A stretch of DNA of 45,791 nt from the NCBI GenBank assembly GCA_047975325.1, contig JBKEDF010000063.1, forward strand, positions 1 to 45,791. Reading direction: 5' to 3'. Made by a program: the position numbers and the translations under genes. The notes beneath the pieces are model-generated. The model ran no database searches. It was given only the letters and a program-made list of their open reading frames with translations, and had not been told where the DNA came from. This DNA comes from JBKEDF01 sp047975325. GTDB lineage: Bacteria; Pseudomonadota; Alphaproteobacteria; Rhodobacterales; Rhodobacteraceae. Shown here one piece after another: positions 6,944 to 15,095 of this stretch (position 1 is the first letter of the stretch; each line of letters opens with the position of its first letter).

Positions 6944-7474
6944 ATGGCGCGCGAACTGACCATAGGACATGAGGCACTGTTGCAAGACGGGTCGGATGAC
7001 GACTTCCGCAACATGCTGCATGACATGCTGTCGCTGTTTATTGGCCTTGAGGATATCCGCGAAGGATTCGGCGCTTATATCGGCCTGTCAGGCCCACAAT
7101 ACACGATGCTCGCGGCCATCCGGCATCTTCAGGGGGAAACAGGCGTCGGGGTAAAAATGCTGGCCGACCATCTGGGGCTGTCCGGGGCGTTCGTCACCAT
7201 CGAAACCAAGAAGCTTGCCAGGCTTGGCGTGATCCACAAGAAAACCAACCCCGACGATCATCGACGGGTCAACCTGACGCTGGCCCCGCGCGGTATTGAA
7301 CTGCTGCGGCAACTGGCACCGCTGCAGCGTGAAATCAATGATGTGATCTTCGATGAACTCTCCTCCACGGAATTTCACCAGCTTTGCGGGATCCTGCGGC
7401 GACTGCGGCAAAATATCGGTCGCGCCAGAAGCCTGGCCAATTATCTGCTTGACGATGGGAAGGACGAGAAATGA
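6944..7474 (+). CDS. MarR-family transcriptional regulator
   Basis: The 176-residue protein has the winged-helix core of MarR proteins: SGPQYTMLAAIRHLQ, then GVGVKMLADHLGLSGAFVTI as the recognition region, then LARLGVIHKKTNPDDHRRVNLTLAPRG with the conserved D-x-R-R wing. Helices on both sides should form the dimer interface. The family usually represses nearby genes and is released by a phenolic or similar ligand. The ATG at 6944 follows GTGAGGAT; an upstream GTG would put the operator inside the coding region. It is first in an operon with the flavin reductase (4-base overlap), so it probably regulates itself and the catabolic genes through the 18-bp palindrome. Confidence 0.88.
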   Translation: MARELTIGHEALLQDGSDDDFRNMLHDMLSLFIGLEDIREGFGAYIGLSGPQYTMLAAIRHLQGETGVGVKMLADHLGLSGAFVTIETKKLARLGVIHKKTNPDDHRRVNLTLAPRGIELLRQLAPLQREINDVIFDELSSTEFHQLCGILRRLRQNIGRARSLANYLLDDGKDEK

Positions 7475-7989
7475 CAGCACCGGACCCAATGGCCCTGCGC
7501 CGCGCACTTGGCCAGTTTCCCACAGGCGTGTGTATCATGACCGCACGGGTTGGGGGTGACCTTCTGGGTATGACGATGAGTTCATTCAACTCGCTCTCGC
7601 TGGATCCGGCCCTGATCCTCTTTTCCATCGACCGGCGTGCGCGCGGACTGCCCGCCTGGGAAACTGCGGAAAGTTATGCGGTGCATGTCCTGGCCGACAA
7701 TCAGCAGGCCCTGTCGAACCGTTTTGCACGATCCGGCGAAAAATGGTCGGGTATCGACTATTCCGACGGGCACGGGGGCGCACCGGTCCTGCACGGCGCA
7801 GCGGCCGTCTTCGAATGTGACAGCTTCGCACGTCATGACGGCGGGGATCACATCCTGTTCGTAGGGCAGGTCAGGAAATTCACTGCCCATCCGGAACGCC
7901 ACCCACTGGTCTTTGCCAAGGGTCGCTATGCCAGCTTGCATCAGGGTGATGCGGCACCGCCGCTCTGGCCGCTGGATATTCATTACTGA
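7471..7989 (+). CDS. Flavin reductase, HpaC-like partner of the monooxygenase
   Basis: The 172-residue protein has the flavin reductase-like fold: LRRALGQFPTGVCIMTAR at the start, GMTMSSFNSLSLDPALILFSID (FMN/FAD binding), VHVLADNQQALSNRFA and the C-terminal HPLVFAKGRYASL. Proteins of this group use NAD(P)H to reduce free flavin for a two-component monooxygenase. The HpaB-type oxygenase is the next gene, 23 bases downstream, and its start overlaps the MarR stop (ATGA). FADH2 supply to that enzyme is therefore the likely job. Confidence 0.9.
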   Translation: MTAPDPMALRRALGQFPTGVCIMTARVGGDLLGMTMSSFNSLSLDPALILFSIDRRARGLPAWETAESYAVHVLADNQQALSNRFARSGEKWSGIDYSDGHGGAPVLHGAAAVFECDSFARHDGGDHILFVGQVRKFTAHPERHPLVFAKGRYASLHQGDAAPPLWPLDIHY

Positions 7990-8012
7990 CATCCAACAAG
8001 GGAAGAAAAACA

Positions 8013-9491
8013 ATGCTGAAAACCGGAGCGCAACATACCGCCTCGCTCAAGGATGATCGTCAGATCTTTATCGACGGTCAGGTTGCCGGGGATGTGACCC
8101 AACACCGGGCCTTCCGCCGTACGGTGCAGTCCGTCGCGCGGATCTACGATTTTCAATCGCGGCCGGAAAATCAGGAATTGATGACCTTCGATACCGGTAA
8201 CGGGGACCGCGCCAACCGGATCTGGCAATTGCCCAGAAGCTATGAAGAACTGGTGGAGCGCCGTAATGCACTGGTCGCCTGGACCGAACTGCATGGCGGG
8301 TTCCTCGGGCGCGCGCCCGATCACGTCGCCTCCTGCATTTCGGGCATGTATATGGGCCTGCCGGAATTCGAAGCCTATGACAAGGATCGTGCCGGTGCGC
8401 TGGCGGATTACTATCACTATGCCCGCGATAACGAACTTTACCTGACCTATGTCATCATCAACCCGCAGGCGGATCGTTCCAAGGCAGCGCATGAACAGGC
8501 CGATCCTTTCCTGACCGCCGGCGTGGTGGATCAGGATGGCGAAGGTATCACCGTACGTGGCGCAAAGATGCTGGCAACAGGGGGCGTCGTCGCCAATGAG
8601 GTCTTCGTGACCTGCATCCAGCCGCTGCGCGAGGGCGAGGAACGCTATGCGATTTCCTTTGCCATCCCGATGAATGCCAAGGGGTTGAAGATCCTGTCGC
8701 GCAAATCCTATGAGGAACATGCCGATCACGTCTTCGACTATCCGCTGTCATCGCGTTTCGATGAAAATGACGCGGTGCTGTATTTCGATGATGTCAAGGT
8801 GCCGTGGGACCGGGTATTCGTGAACCAGGACATCAAGATGACATCGGGGCAGTTCCATGCGACCCCCGCCCATGTCTATCAGAACTACCAGGCACAGGTG
8901 CGTCTGATGGTCAAGATGCGCTTCTTGCTGGGCATCGCCCGCAAGACCGCCGAAACCAATGGCATACTTGCCTTCCCGCAGGTGCGTGAACAGCTGGGCC
9001 AGTTGGCCGCACAGACCAGCATGGTTGAGGCCTTCGTCTACGGGATGGAAGCCAAGGGGGTGATGCGCAACGGGTATTATACCCCTGATGCCGCGATGCT
9101 TTATTCCGCGCAGGTGATCACGCAACAAAGTTACAACACCTTTATCGGCAGCCTGCGGGAGCTTGCCGGCGGCGGATTGATAATGCTGCCCTCTTCGCTG
9201 GAGGATTTTGGTAATCCCGAACTGCGCGGCCTGATCGGCAAGACCCAGCAATCGCCAAGCACGGATTCCGAAGGGCGGGTCAAGTTCTTCAAACTCGCCT
9301 GGGATGCGGTCGGATCCGAATTTGCCTCGCGGCATACGCAATATGAAATGTTCTATGCAGGGGCGACTTTCGTCACCAAGAACCATTCCTTCCGGACCTA
9401 TGACTGGGATGCCGCAACCGGCCTGGTGAACCGCATGCTCGACAGTTATTCGCTTGATGGTGAATTGGCCGGGCTGAACGCAAAATCATGA
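8013..9491 (+). CDS. HpaB-family FADH2-dependent monooxygenase, oxygenase component
   Basis: The 492-residue protein aligns by eye with 4-hydroxyphenylacetate 3-monooxygenase oxygenases. It has SYEELVERRNALVAW and GFLGRAPDHVASCISGM near the N-terminus, YYHYARDNELYLTYVIINPQ in the middle, KMLATGGVVANEVFV, FDDVKVPWDRVFV, and a C-terminal acyl-CoA-dehydrogenase-like helical part. The family hydroxylates phenols and some N-heterocycles using FADH2 from a separate reductase. The PQ-D-R-S motif near residue 155 is kept. The neighbours (amidase, cupin, DUF2848) differ from a classical hpa cluster with extradiol dioxygenase, so the substrate is probably not 4-hydroxyphenylacetate. Confidence 0.9.
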   Translation: MLKTGAQHTASLKDDRQIFIDGQVAGDVTQHRAFRRTVQSVARIYDFQSRPENQELMTFDTGNGDRANRIWQLPRSYEELVERRNALVAWTELHGGFLGRAPDHVASCISGMYMGLPEFEAYDKDRAGALADYYHYARDNELYLTYVIINPQADRSKAAHEQADPFLTAGVVDQDGEGITVRGAKMLATGGVVANEVFVTCIQPLREGEERYAISFAIPMNAKGLKILSRKSYEEHADHVFDYPLSSRFDENDAVLYFDDVKVPWDRVFVNQDIKMTSGQFHATPAHVYQNYQAQVRLMVKMRFLLGIARKTAETNGILAFPQVREQLGQLAAQTSMVEAFVYGMEAKGVMRNGYYTPDAAMLYSAQVITQQSYNTFIGSLRELAGGGLIMLPSSLEDFGNPELRGLIGKTQQSPSTDSEGRVKFFKLAWDAVGSEFASRHTQYEMFYAGATFVTKNHSFRTYDWDAATGLVNRMLDSYSLDGELAGLNAKS

Positions 9492-9503
9492 GGGGAAAAG
9501 ACA

Positions 9504-9890
9504 ATGGCAATCGATAAGGAACACAAGGAATTCTTCAGCATCGATATGGGAACGGATGGCTGGCATACACCACCGGGCTATCCTTCCGGGATCAAACAAA
9601 AAATCCTTGCAGGCAAGTTGGATGAAACCAACAAGATCGGCAACCGGACACGGCTTTTGCGGTTTGAACCGGGCGTCTTCACAACCGCGCCTTTCGTGCA
9701 TGACTATTGGGAGGAGGTCTATCTCGTTTCGGGCGATCTGACCGTAGGCAATGACGAAAACGGCAAAGGTGGGGAATCATTCCAGCCCAATACCTATGCC
9801 TGCCGCCCACCGGGTGCCTATCACGGACCCTTCAAATCCGAAGCGGGCTGCGTGCTTATGGAAATCCATTATTACGATCAGGACAAGTAA
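9504..9890 (+). CDS. Single-domain cupin, ChrR-like
   Basis: The 128-residue protein has one cupin barrel. Motif 1 is around VHDYWEEVYLVSGDLTVG (H66, E70 or E71) and motif 2 is around PGAYHGPFKSEAGC (H107). These could bind one metal, but the first motif keeps only one clear His. The sequence resembles the cupin of ChrR-type proteins. Such small cupins can act as isomerases, dioxygenases or sensors, so its step here is unknown. It follows the monooxygenase by 12 bases and its stop overlaps the amidase start by one base (TAATG), a tight operon position that suggests a role in the same pathway. Confidence 0.8.
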   Translation: MAIDKEHKEFFSIDMGTDGWHTPPGYPSGIKQKILAGKLDETNKIGNRTRLLRFEPGVFTTAPFVHDYWEEVYLVSGDLTVGNDENGKGGESFQPNTYACRPPGAYHGPFKSEAGCVLMEIHYYDQDK

Positions 9891-11224
9891 TGGACAGCCT
9901 CCCCACGCTTTCCCGCCGCCTTGCGGCGGGAAAGACCAGCAGCGTCGCCCTGACCCGGGCGGCACTGGATCGCATCCTCGACCCCGCGGGGGAAGGGGCG
10001 CGGGCCTTCACGATGATCGACCCGGAGCGCAGTATCGCACTCGCGGAACTTGCCGACAAGGCCCGGGCCGAAGGCCGCACGGTCTCACCGCTTACGGGCA
10101 TTCCCGTTTCGATCAAGGCCCTTTTCGATATCGAGGGCAAGGTGACAACCGCCGGATCGAAGGTGCTGGCAAATGCCCCACCCGCCCGGACGGATGCAAT
10201 GGCAGTACAGCGCCTCAGGGCCGCGGGCATGCCGGTGATGGGTCATACCAACATGACGGAATTCGCCTATTCTGGTCTGGGCATGAATCCCCATTTCGGG
10301 ACCCCCGGCAATCCGGCGGATCGTGACCGCATCCCCGGGGGCTCCTCCTCTGGTGCCGCCGTTTCCGTTGCCGATGGCATGGCGGCGGCCGGGCTTGGAA
10401 CGGATACCGGGGGGTCCTGCCGGATCCCGGCGGCATTTTGCGGTCTGGTCGGCTTCAAACCTACAGCGCAGCGCGTGCCGCAGGCCGGGTCATATCCGCT
10501 GTCACCCACGCTCGATTCCATTGGATCAATTGCACGAAGCGTTGCCTGCTGTGCCATGATTGACGCCGCACTGACCGCAACGACAATCACCATCCCCGAC
10601 CCACCCCCCCTTTCGGGACAGCGGTTTGGTGTATTGGAAAACTATGTTATCGACGATATCACGCCCGAAGTGGCCACGGCCTATGAGGCTGCGCTGGCCA
10701 GATTGCAGGCCGCAGGCGTCAGGCTGATCCCGATCCGCCTGCCGGATCTTGATCGCCTGCCGGATCTCAATGCGCGCGGGGGAATTGTTGCGGCCGAAGC
10801 GCTGGCGCAGCATCATGAATTGCTTGCAAACCGGGAAGCAGAGTTCGATCCGCGCGTTTCGGTTCGCATTCTCAAGGGGCGAACGCTCAAACCAGGTGAA
10901 TACGAAGCCCTTCTTGCCGAACGGCAGGCCATTATCCGACGTGCGGATGACTCAACCACCGGGTTGGCGGCCATACTGATGCCAACAGTGCCGATGGTTG
11001 CCCCGAGGATCGCGGATCTGGACCGGGATGAGGCGCTCTACGGGGCCACGAACCTTCTGGCGCTGCGCAATCCGACGGTTGCCAATTTCCTTGATCGTTG
11101 CGCGATCTCATTACCACTTGCGGTAAACGGCCTGCCGGTGGGTTTGACGCTGATGGGGGAAACGATGGGTGACCGGGCGCTTCTGGCGCTGGCCGCCAGT
11201 GTTGAAAGGGCGCTGGCCGCCTGA
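9890..11224 (+). CDS. Amidase-signature hydrolase
   Basis: The 444-residue protein contains the amidase signature: K76 in GIPVSIKALFD, S152 in IPGGSSSGAAVSVADG and S176 in GTDTGGSCRIPAAFCG. These fit the Ser-cisSer-Lys triad, including the usual 24-residue gap between the two serines. The family cleaves amides, carbamates and some cyclic imides in the cytosol. As last gene of the MarR operon it probably releases ammonia from a ring-opened or side-chain amide of the imported compound. No second domain and no signal peptide are seen. The GatA role is unlikely because no gatB or gatC is nearby. Confidence 0.88.
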   Translation: MDSLPTLSRRLAAGKTSSVALTRAALDRILDPAGEGARAFTMIDPERSIALAELADKARAEGRTVSPLTGIPVSIKALFDIEGKVTTAGSKVLANAPPARTDAMAVQRLRAAGMPVMGHTNMTEFAYSGLGMNPHFGTPGNPADRDRIPGGSSSGAAVSVADGMAAAGLGTDTGGSCRIPAAFCGLVGFKPTAQRVPQAGSYPLSPTLDSIGSIARSVACCAMIDAALTATTITIPDPPPLSGQRFGVLENYVIDDITPEVATAYEAALARLQAAGVRLIPIRLPDLDRLPDLNARGGIVAAEALAQHHELLANREAEFDPRVSVRILKGRTLKPGEYEALLAERQAIIRRADDSTTGLAAILMPTVPMVAPRIADLDRDEALYGATNLLALRNPTVANFLDRCAISLPLAVNGLPVGLTLMGETMGDRALLALAASVERALAA

Positions 11225-11237
11225 CCCGGTGGATCTG

Positions 11238-11939
11238 TCAGAGCCGGAGCGTCTGCCGCGTCAGGTTCTGATGGAAGGCCGAAACATGTTCACGCATCGC
11301 CTTTTCGGCTGCTTTCGGGTCATGCGCGCGAATCCCGTCCACAATGGCCGAATGCTGTTCGCAAACCCGGAGATTGTGATCGGGCGCACGGAGTGACAGG
11401 AACCAGAACCGCAACGCACGATCATGCAGATTGCGCAGAAATTCAGCCAGGATCGTGTTGCCGGCCATCCCGCTGAGGAGACGGTGGAATTCGCGGTCAT
11501 ATTCGATCATCTCTTCAAGCGCGTGTTCGCGCGCCGCTTTCCAAGATGCGTCCAGATTGGCTTCAAGCATCGCGATTTCCTGCGGCGTTGCCTTTTGCGC
11601 GGCCCATTGTGCGGCCTGCGTTTCATTCAGCAGGCGCATTTCGATGATCTCGACCAGACTGTCCATGCTGACTGCGGAAACGACAACCCCCTTGCGGGGC
11701 ATGACCTCCACCAGACCATCAACTGTCAGCCGGTCAATCGCCTGAAACACCGGGGTGCGGCCGATTTGCAGCTGTTCGGCCAGATCGGCGACCGTTACCG
11801 CCTCACCCGGCCGCAACTCACAGCTTACGATACGACGTTTGATCGTCTCATAGGCCTGATCCCGCAAGGACAGTTTCCTTGCGGCGCGGGCCTTGCCATG
11901 GGGCGGGGCCACAATCCTCTGCCGGGTGTTCTGATCCAT
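11238..11939 (-). CDS. GntR-family regulator, FCD (FadR) subgroup
   Basis: The 233-residue protein has an N-terminal winged helix (about 24-90) with LRDQAYETIKRRIVSCELRP, GEAVTVADLAEQLQIGRTPV and VDGLVEVMPRKGVVV. An all-helical FCD ligand domain follows, with DREFHRLLSGMAGN and HSAIVDGIRAHDPKAAEKAM and its metal-binding Asp/His pattern. FCD regulators sense small acids and mostly control catabolic genes. It lies 14 bases after the DUF2848 gene, in one transcript with it. Together with the MarR protein it gives this cluster two regulators, possibly for substrate and for a later intermediate. Confidence 0.88.
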   Translation of the reverse strand: MDQNTRQRIVAPPHGKARAARKLSLRDQAYETIKRRIVSCELRPGEAVTVADLAEQLQIGRTPVFQAIDRLTVDGLVEVMPRKGVVVSAVSMDSLVEIIEMRLLNETQAAQWAAQKATPQEIAMLEANLDASWKAAREHALEEMIEYDREFHRLLSGMAGNTILAEFLRNLHDRALRFWFLSLRAPDHNLRVCEQHSAIVDGIRAHDPKAAEKAMREHVSAFHQNLTRQTLRL

Positions 11940-11953
11940 CGATACCTCTGATC

Positions 11954-12637
11954 CTACCCCGCGATGGGCAATTCCCCGATGTCATATACCAGCCGCAACT
12001 TACGCGAAAGAACAGGATCATCGAGTTCTGCTTCGAAGCGTTCACCGGGACGCACCCCGCCAATGGCCGGGGGCGTTCCGCCAAAAAGTGCGGTACCATC
12101 CGCCAGTTTTCCACCGTCGGTATAACGCGCGATAACATCGCGCGGATCAAGCAGATCACCCAGCCGACCTTCCTGGTAAAGTGTGCGTTTTCCCGCCTCG
12201 GTTGTCCAGCTGCGCATGATGATCTGATCCCAATGGTCAGCAACTTCCGCAAAGGGCCAGACTTCCGGGCCAACGGGCTTGTCACAAAGTTGCTTTGATA
12301 CGGTTATGCCATAGGCTTCGACCTCACGGTCGGTGTGATCCGACCCGATCCCGACATAGAGCTTGCCACCTTGGGCAAAGACGACTGCCTCAACCTCACC
12401 ACTTGACGCGCCGCCAGGATTTTCAAGCAGATCGTCCTTGCTCAGACGGCTTGCCGCAACCCTGTAGAAGGTAGGCGTCGTGGCAGGACGTTTGATGCCA
12501 AGGGCTTCGAGTTCCTGGATATGATGCTCCATTGCCTCACGATTCCGTCCGGCCCAGCCCGCTATGACCAGATTGTCCACTGTCAGGGTAAGCGGCGCAG
12601 TCCTTTCCGAACTGACAAGAGTCACATCGATTCTCAT
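11954..12637 (-). CDS. DUF2848 protein, fumarylacetoacetate-hydrolase-like
   Basis: The 227-residue protein resembles DUF2848 proteins, which I place near the FAH fold: VIAGWAGRNREAMEHHIQEL at the start, then GSDHTDREVEAYG (a possible metal-binding E/D cluster), KPVGPEVWPFAEVADHWD and GTALFGGTPPAIGGVRPG near the end. FAH-fold enzymes hydrolyse or decarboxylate beta-diketo or enol acids. I start it at 12637, where GGAAGGAA sits upstream; a reading 10 codons longer starts with a poor context. It is transcribed away from the Liv importer and shares the 175-base promoter region that holds operator site 2. The reaction is not known. Confidence 0.78.
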   Translation of the reverse strand: MRIDVTLVSSERTAPLTLTVDNLVIAGWAGRNREAMEHHIQELEALGIKRPATTPTFYRVAASRLSKDDLLENPGGASSGEVEAVVFAQGGKLYVGIGSDHTDREVEAYGITVSKQLCDKPVGPEVWPFAEVADHWDQIIMRSWTTEAGKRTLYQEGRLGDLLDPRDVIARYTDGGKLADGTALFGGTPPAIGGVRPGERFEAELDDPVLSRKLRLVYDIGELPIAG

Positions 12638-12747
12638 TCTGCTGTTCCTTCCTGCTGCGCGCTGCAAAAAGCAGCATTATCATTCGAACATCCGGGTGAA
12701 ACCGGAATTGCCGGAGATTCGGTCTTGACGGGGGTATTTGTAATGTG

Positions 12748-12765
12748 CTTGTGATATTTCACAAG
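12748..12765 (+). promoter_or_regulatory. Palindromic operator, site 2
   Basis: CTTGTGATATTTCACAAG has perfect 7-base arms around TATT. It is the inverted twin of site 1 (17 of 18 bases). It lies 47 bases before the importer binding-protein start and 110 bases from the divergent DUF2848 start, so one protein could control both directions. Confidence 0.7.
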
Positions 12766-12812
12766 ATGCTAAATCATCGCAACTGAAAGTTTGTAACGAC
12801 AGGGAACCAGAA

Positions 12813-14105
12813 ATGCGCACAACCATCCTTCGCCCGTTGCTATTCGCGGCAGCCACATTCGCCGCCTCCGCGATTTCAGCGCAGGAAAAACCTGACGAAT
12901 TGAATATCGGCGTCTTCACTTTCACCTCTGGCCCCGCCGCAGCCTATGGCATGCCGGGCAAGCAGGGTGCCGAGCTGATGATTGAAGAAATCAACGCAAA
13001 TGGGGGCATTGGCGGTGTACCGGTCAAAGCCACCTATGTGGATGAGGCGCAGGGTGCCGAGGGGGTTATCGCCGAATATCGTCGTCTGGCCGAAGACGGC
13101 CAGACAGAGGCCATGATCGCGGCCCTGTCTTCGGGCAACTGCCTGGCGCTTGCGCCACTTGCGGATCAGTTCAAGATGCCAACGATCGGCTGGAACTGTG
13201 ATACTCACCAGCTTTATCTCAAGGGCCAGCCGCAATTCTTCTATCGTCCGAATGGCAATACCATTGCAGAATTCCTTGCCTATGCGGTCTATTTCCTGCA
13301 ACTCCACCCGGACGTGACACGGGTAGCCATCATCAATCCCGATTATGCCTTTGGGCATGATGCGGCTGAAATCGTCAAGGCAGCCCTGAAATCCATGAAG
13401 CCGGATGTCGAGGTGGTTGCCGAACTCTTTCCGAAACTTGGGGCCTCGACCTATCAGACCGAAATTTCCCGTCTTTCAGCCGCGCGGCCTGACGTGATTT
13501 TTTCAAATCTCTGGGGCGGCGATCTGGAAAATTTCGTCCGTCAGGCCAATCCACGCGGCTTGTTCCGGCAAAGCACGGTGGTCCTGGCGCTGGGTGAAAC
13601 CGTTCTGGAACGCGTGGATGTACCGGAAGGTACGATTGTCGGCGTATTGGGCGATGGGTGGTGGATGTCCCCCGATTCCAAGGCCATCGGCAGGGCCGAG
13701 ACCTTCGCCAAAACCTATCGTGAGAAATTCGGTGAGGATCCGGTCTTTCCAACGATGAAGATGGTCAATGCCCTGATCGTCCTGCAGGCCGCATATGACA
13801 AGGCAATTGCCGCCAATGACGGCAACTGGCCCAGCAATGAACAGATCGCCGCAGCACTTGAAGGAATGACCACCGAAACCATGACCGGCAGCATGACCTT
13901 CCGCGAAGACAATGATGGCGTGGTAGATCAGATCATTGGCATCGTCGGCACCGAAGAGGGTATCGATCGCCCGGTCCTGACCAATATGGTCCGCTACAAG
14001 GGTGACAGCATGCTGGCCCCCGAAGGTGAGGATCCGATCGCCTGGATCGGCACTCTCGGCCCTGACTTCCTGACCGCTCAGCCCCAGCCGGGCAGCTACA
14101 AGTAA
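12813..14105 (+). CDS. ABC transporter substrate-binding protein, branched-chain amino-acid/amide (Liv) type
   Basis: The 430-residue precursor has a signal peptide with cleavage near AISAQ-EKP (about residue 24). The mature protein is a type I periplasmic binding fold: LNIGVFTFTSGPAAAYGMPG, then GAELMIEEINANGGIGGVPV, and DYAFGHDAAEIVKAALKS between the lobes. The family carries amino acids, amides, urea and aromatic acids to the membrane complex. It heads the importer genes, with AGGGA before the start and operator site 2 upstream. A strong hairpin follows it, which should leave binding protein in excess over permease. The ligand is probably the compound degraded by the neighbouring enzymes. 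Confidence 0.9.
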   Translation: MRTTILRPLLFAAATFAASAISAQEKPDELNIGVFTFTSGPAAAYGMPGKQGAELMIEEINANGGIGGVPVKATYVDEAQGAEGVIAEYRRLAEDGQTEAMIAALSSGNCLALAPLADQFKMPTIGWNCDTHQLYLKGQPQFFYRPNGNTIAEFLAYAVYFLQLHPDVTRVAIINPDYAFGHDAAEIVKAALKSMKPDVEVVAELFPKLGASTYQTEISRLSAARPDVIFSNLWGGDLENFVRQANPRGLFRQSTVVLALGETVLERVDVPEGTIVGVLGDGWWMSPDSKAIGRAETFAKTYREKFGEDPVFPTMKMVNALIVLQAAYDKAIAANDGNWPSNEQIAAALEGMTTETMTGSMTFREDNDGVVDQIIGIVGTEEGIDRPVLTNMVRYKGDSMLAPEGEDPIAWIGTLGPDFLTAQPQPGSYK

Positions 14106-14115
14106 CATGGTCACC

Positions 14116-14146
14116 CCGGGCGGGCCTGTCCCGCCCGGTCTTTATA
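14116..14146 (+). terminator. Hairpin attenuator between binding-protein and permease genes
   Basis: A 9-bp GC stem (14116-14124 with 14130-14138, loop cctgt) is followed by tctttatatg. This could terminate part of the transcripts and protect the binding-protein mRNA. Confidence 0.65.
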
Positions 14147-14192
14147 TGTTTCGGCTGTTTCGGACCTTTTCCCAACACCAGCAGGATGGACG

Positions 14193-15092
14193 ATGTTCCA
14201 GACAATGATTCCACTATTCGTGGATGCCCTCGCCAATGCTGCGCTGATCTTCTTTGTCGCCTTCGGGTTGACCCTCGTTTTCAGCGTGCTGCGCATCCTG
14301 AATGTCGCGCATGGCAGTTTCTATTCCATTGGCGCCTATGTCGCCGTCATCCTCGGGCTCTGGATCGTCGGGGCCGGGTTGAATCCATGGCTGACCTATC
14401 CTTCCCTGCTCTTGTCGGCGGCCCTTGTCGCCGCCCTGTTCGGGCCACTAATTGAACGAACACTGGTTCAATGGACCTATGGCAAGGGTGAGGCCGTGCA
14501 GATCCTTGTAACCTTCGGGCTGTTCCTGATACTCGAGGATCTTCAGCGGCTGATCTTCGGCGTCAATTCCTACTATGAGGATACGCCTGCCATGCTTCTT
14601 GGCAGCGTCGAGATCGGCGGCATCATCTACCTGACCTATCAGTTGTTGCTGATCGGATTGGCAATCATGGTGCTGATCCTCATGCGGCTATTCATTGGCC
14701 ATACCCGAACCGGGCGGTTGCTCGCCGTCGTGGTGGCGGATCGTGAAGTGTCCGAAGCTCTCGGGATCAATACCCGCCGCATGTTCACCATCGCCTTCAC
14801 CATTGGCGTTTTCCTTGCCGCCCTGGGTGGCGCGCTGGCCACGCCAACAGCCGGGGTTGCACCGGGGCTTGGGGCGGAAACCATGGTGCTGGCCTTCGCC
14901 GTTGCCGCCATTGGCGGGCTGGGTCAGGTCGAAGGGGCCGCGCTTGCCGCCGTGATTGTCGCCGTGGCACGGGTGCTGGCAATCTACTTCGCCCCCGAAC
15001 TGGATGCGGTTGCACCCTATCTCGTGATGCTCGTCGTCCTGCTGATCCGGCCATATGGTCTGTTCGGCAAGGCTGCGGTCCGGAGGATCTGA
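14193..15092 (+). CDS. Liv-type ABC permease, LivH-like
   Basis: The 299-residue protein is almost wholly hydrophobic, with about eight membrane spans. It carries the LivH landmarks ALIFFVAFGLTLVFSVLRILN, then VAHGSFYSIGAYVAV near residue 45, and the cytoplasmic coupling region with GRLLAVVVADREVSEALGIN. AGGATGG precedes the start. It forms the channel heterodimer with the LivM-like protein encoded 3 bases downstream. The glycine-rich GGLGQVEGAALAAVIV segment near the end is typical of the family. Confidence 0.93.
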   Translation: MFQTMIPLFVDALANAALIFFVAFGLTLVFSVLRILNVAHGSFYSIGAYVAVILGLWIVGAGLNPWLTYPSLLLSAALVAALFGPLIERTLVQWTYGKGEAVQILVTFGLFLILEDLQRLIFGVNSYYEDTPAMLLGSVEIGGIIYLTYQLLLIGLAIMVLILMRLFIGHTRTGRLLAVVVADREVSEALGINTRRMFTIAFTIGVFLAALGGALATPTAGVAPGLGAETMVLAFAVAAIGGLGQVEGAALAAVIVAVARVLAIYFAPELDAVAPYLVMLVVLLIRPYGLFGKAAVRRI

Positions 15093-15095
15093 TCG

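Noticed and set aside
8013..9491. Calling the oxygenase hpaB outright
   Set aside because: Family membership is clear, but the neighbours do not fit 4-hydroxyphenylacetate degradation, so no symbol was given.
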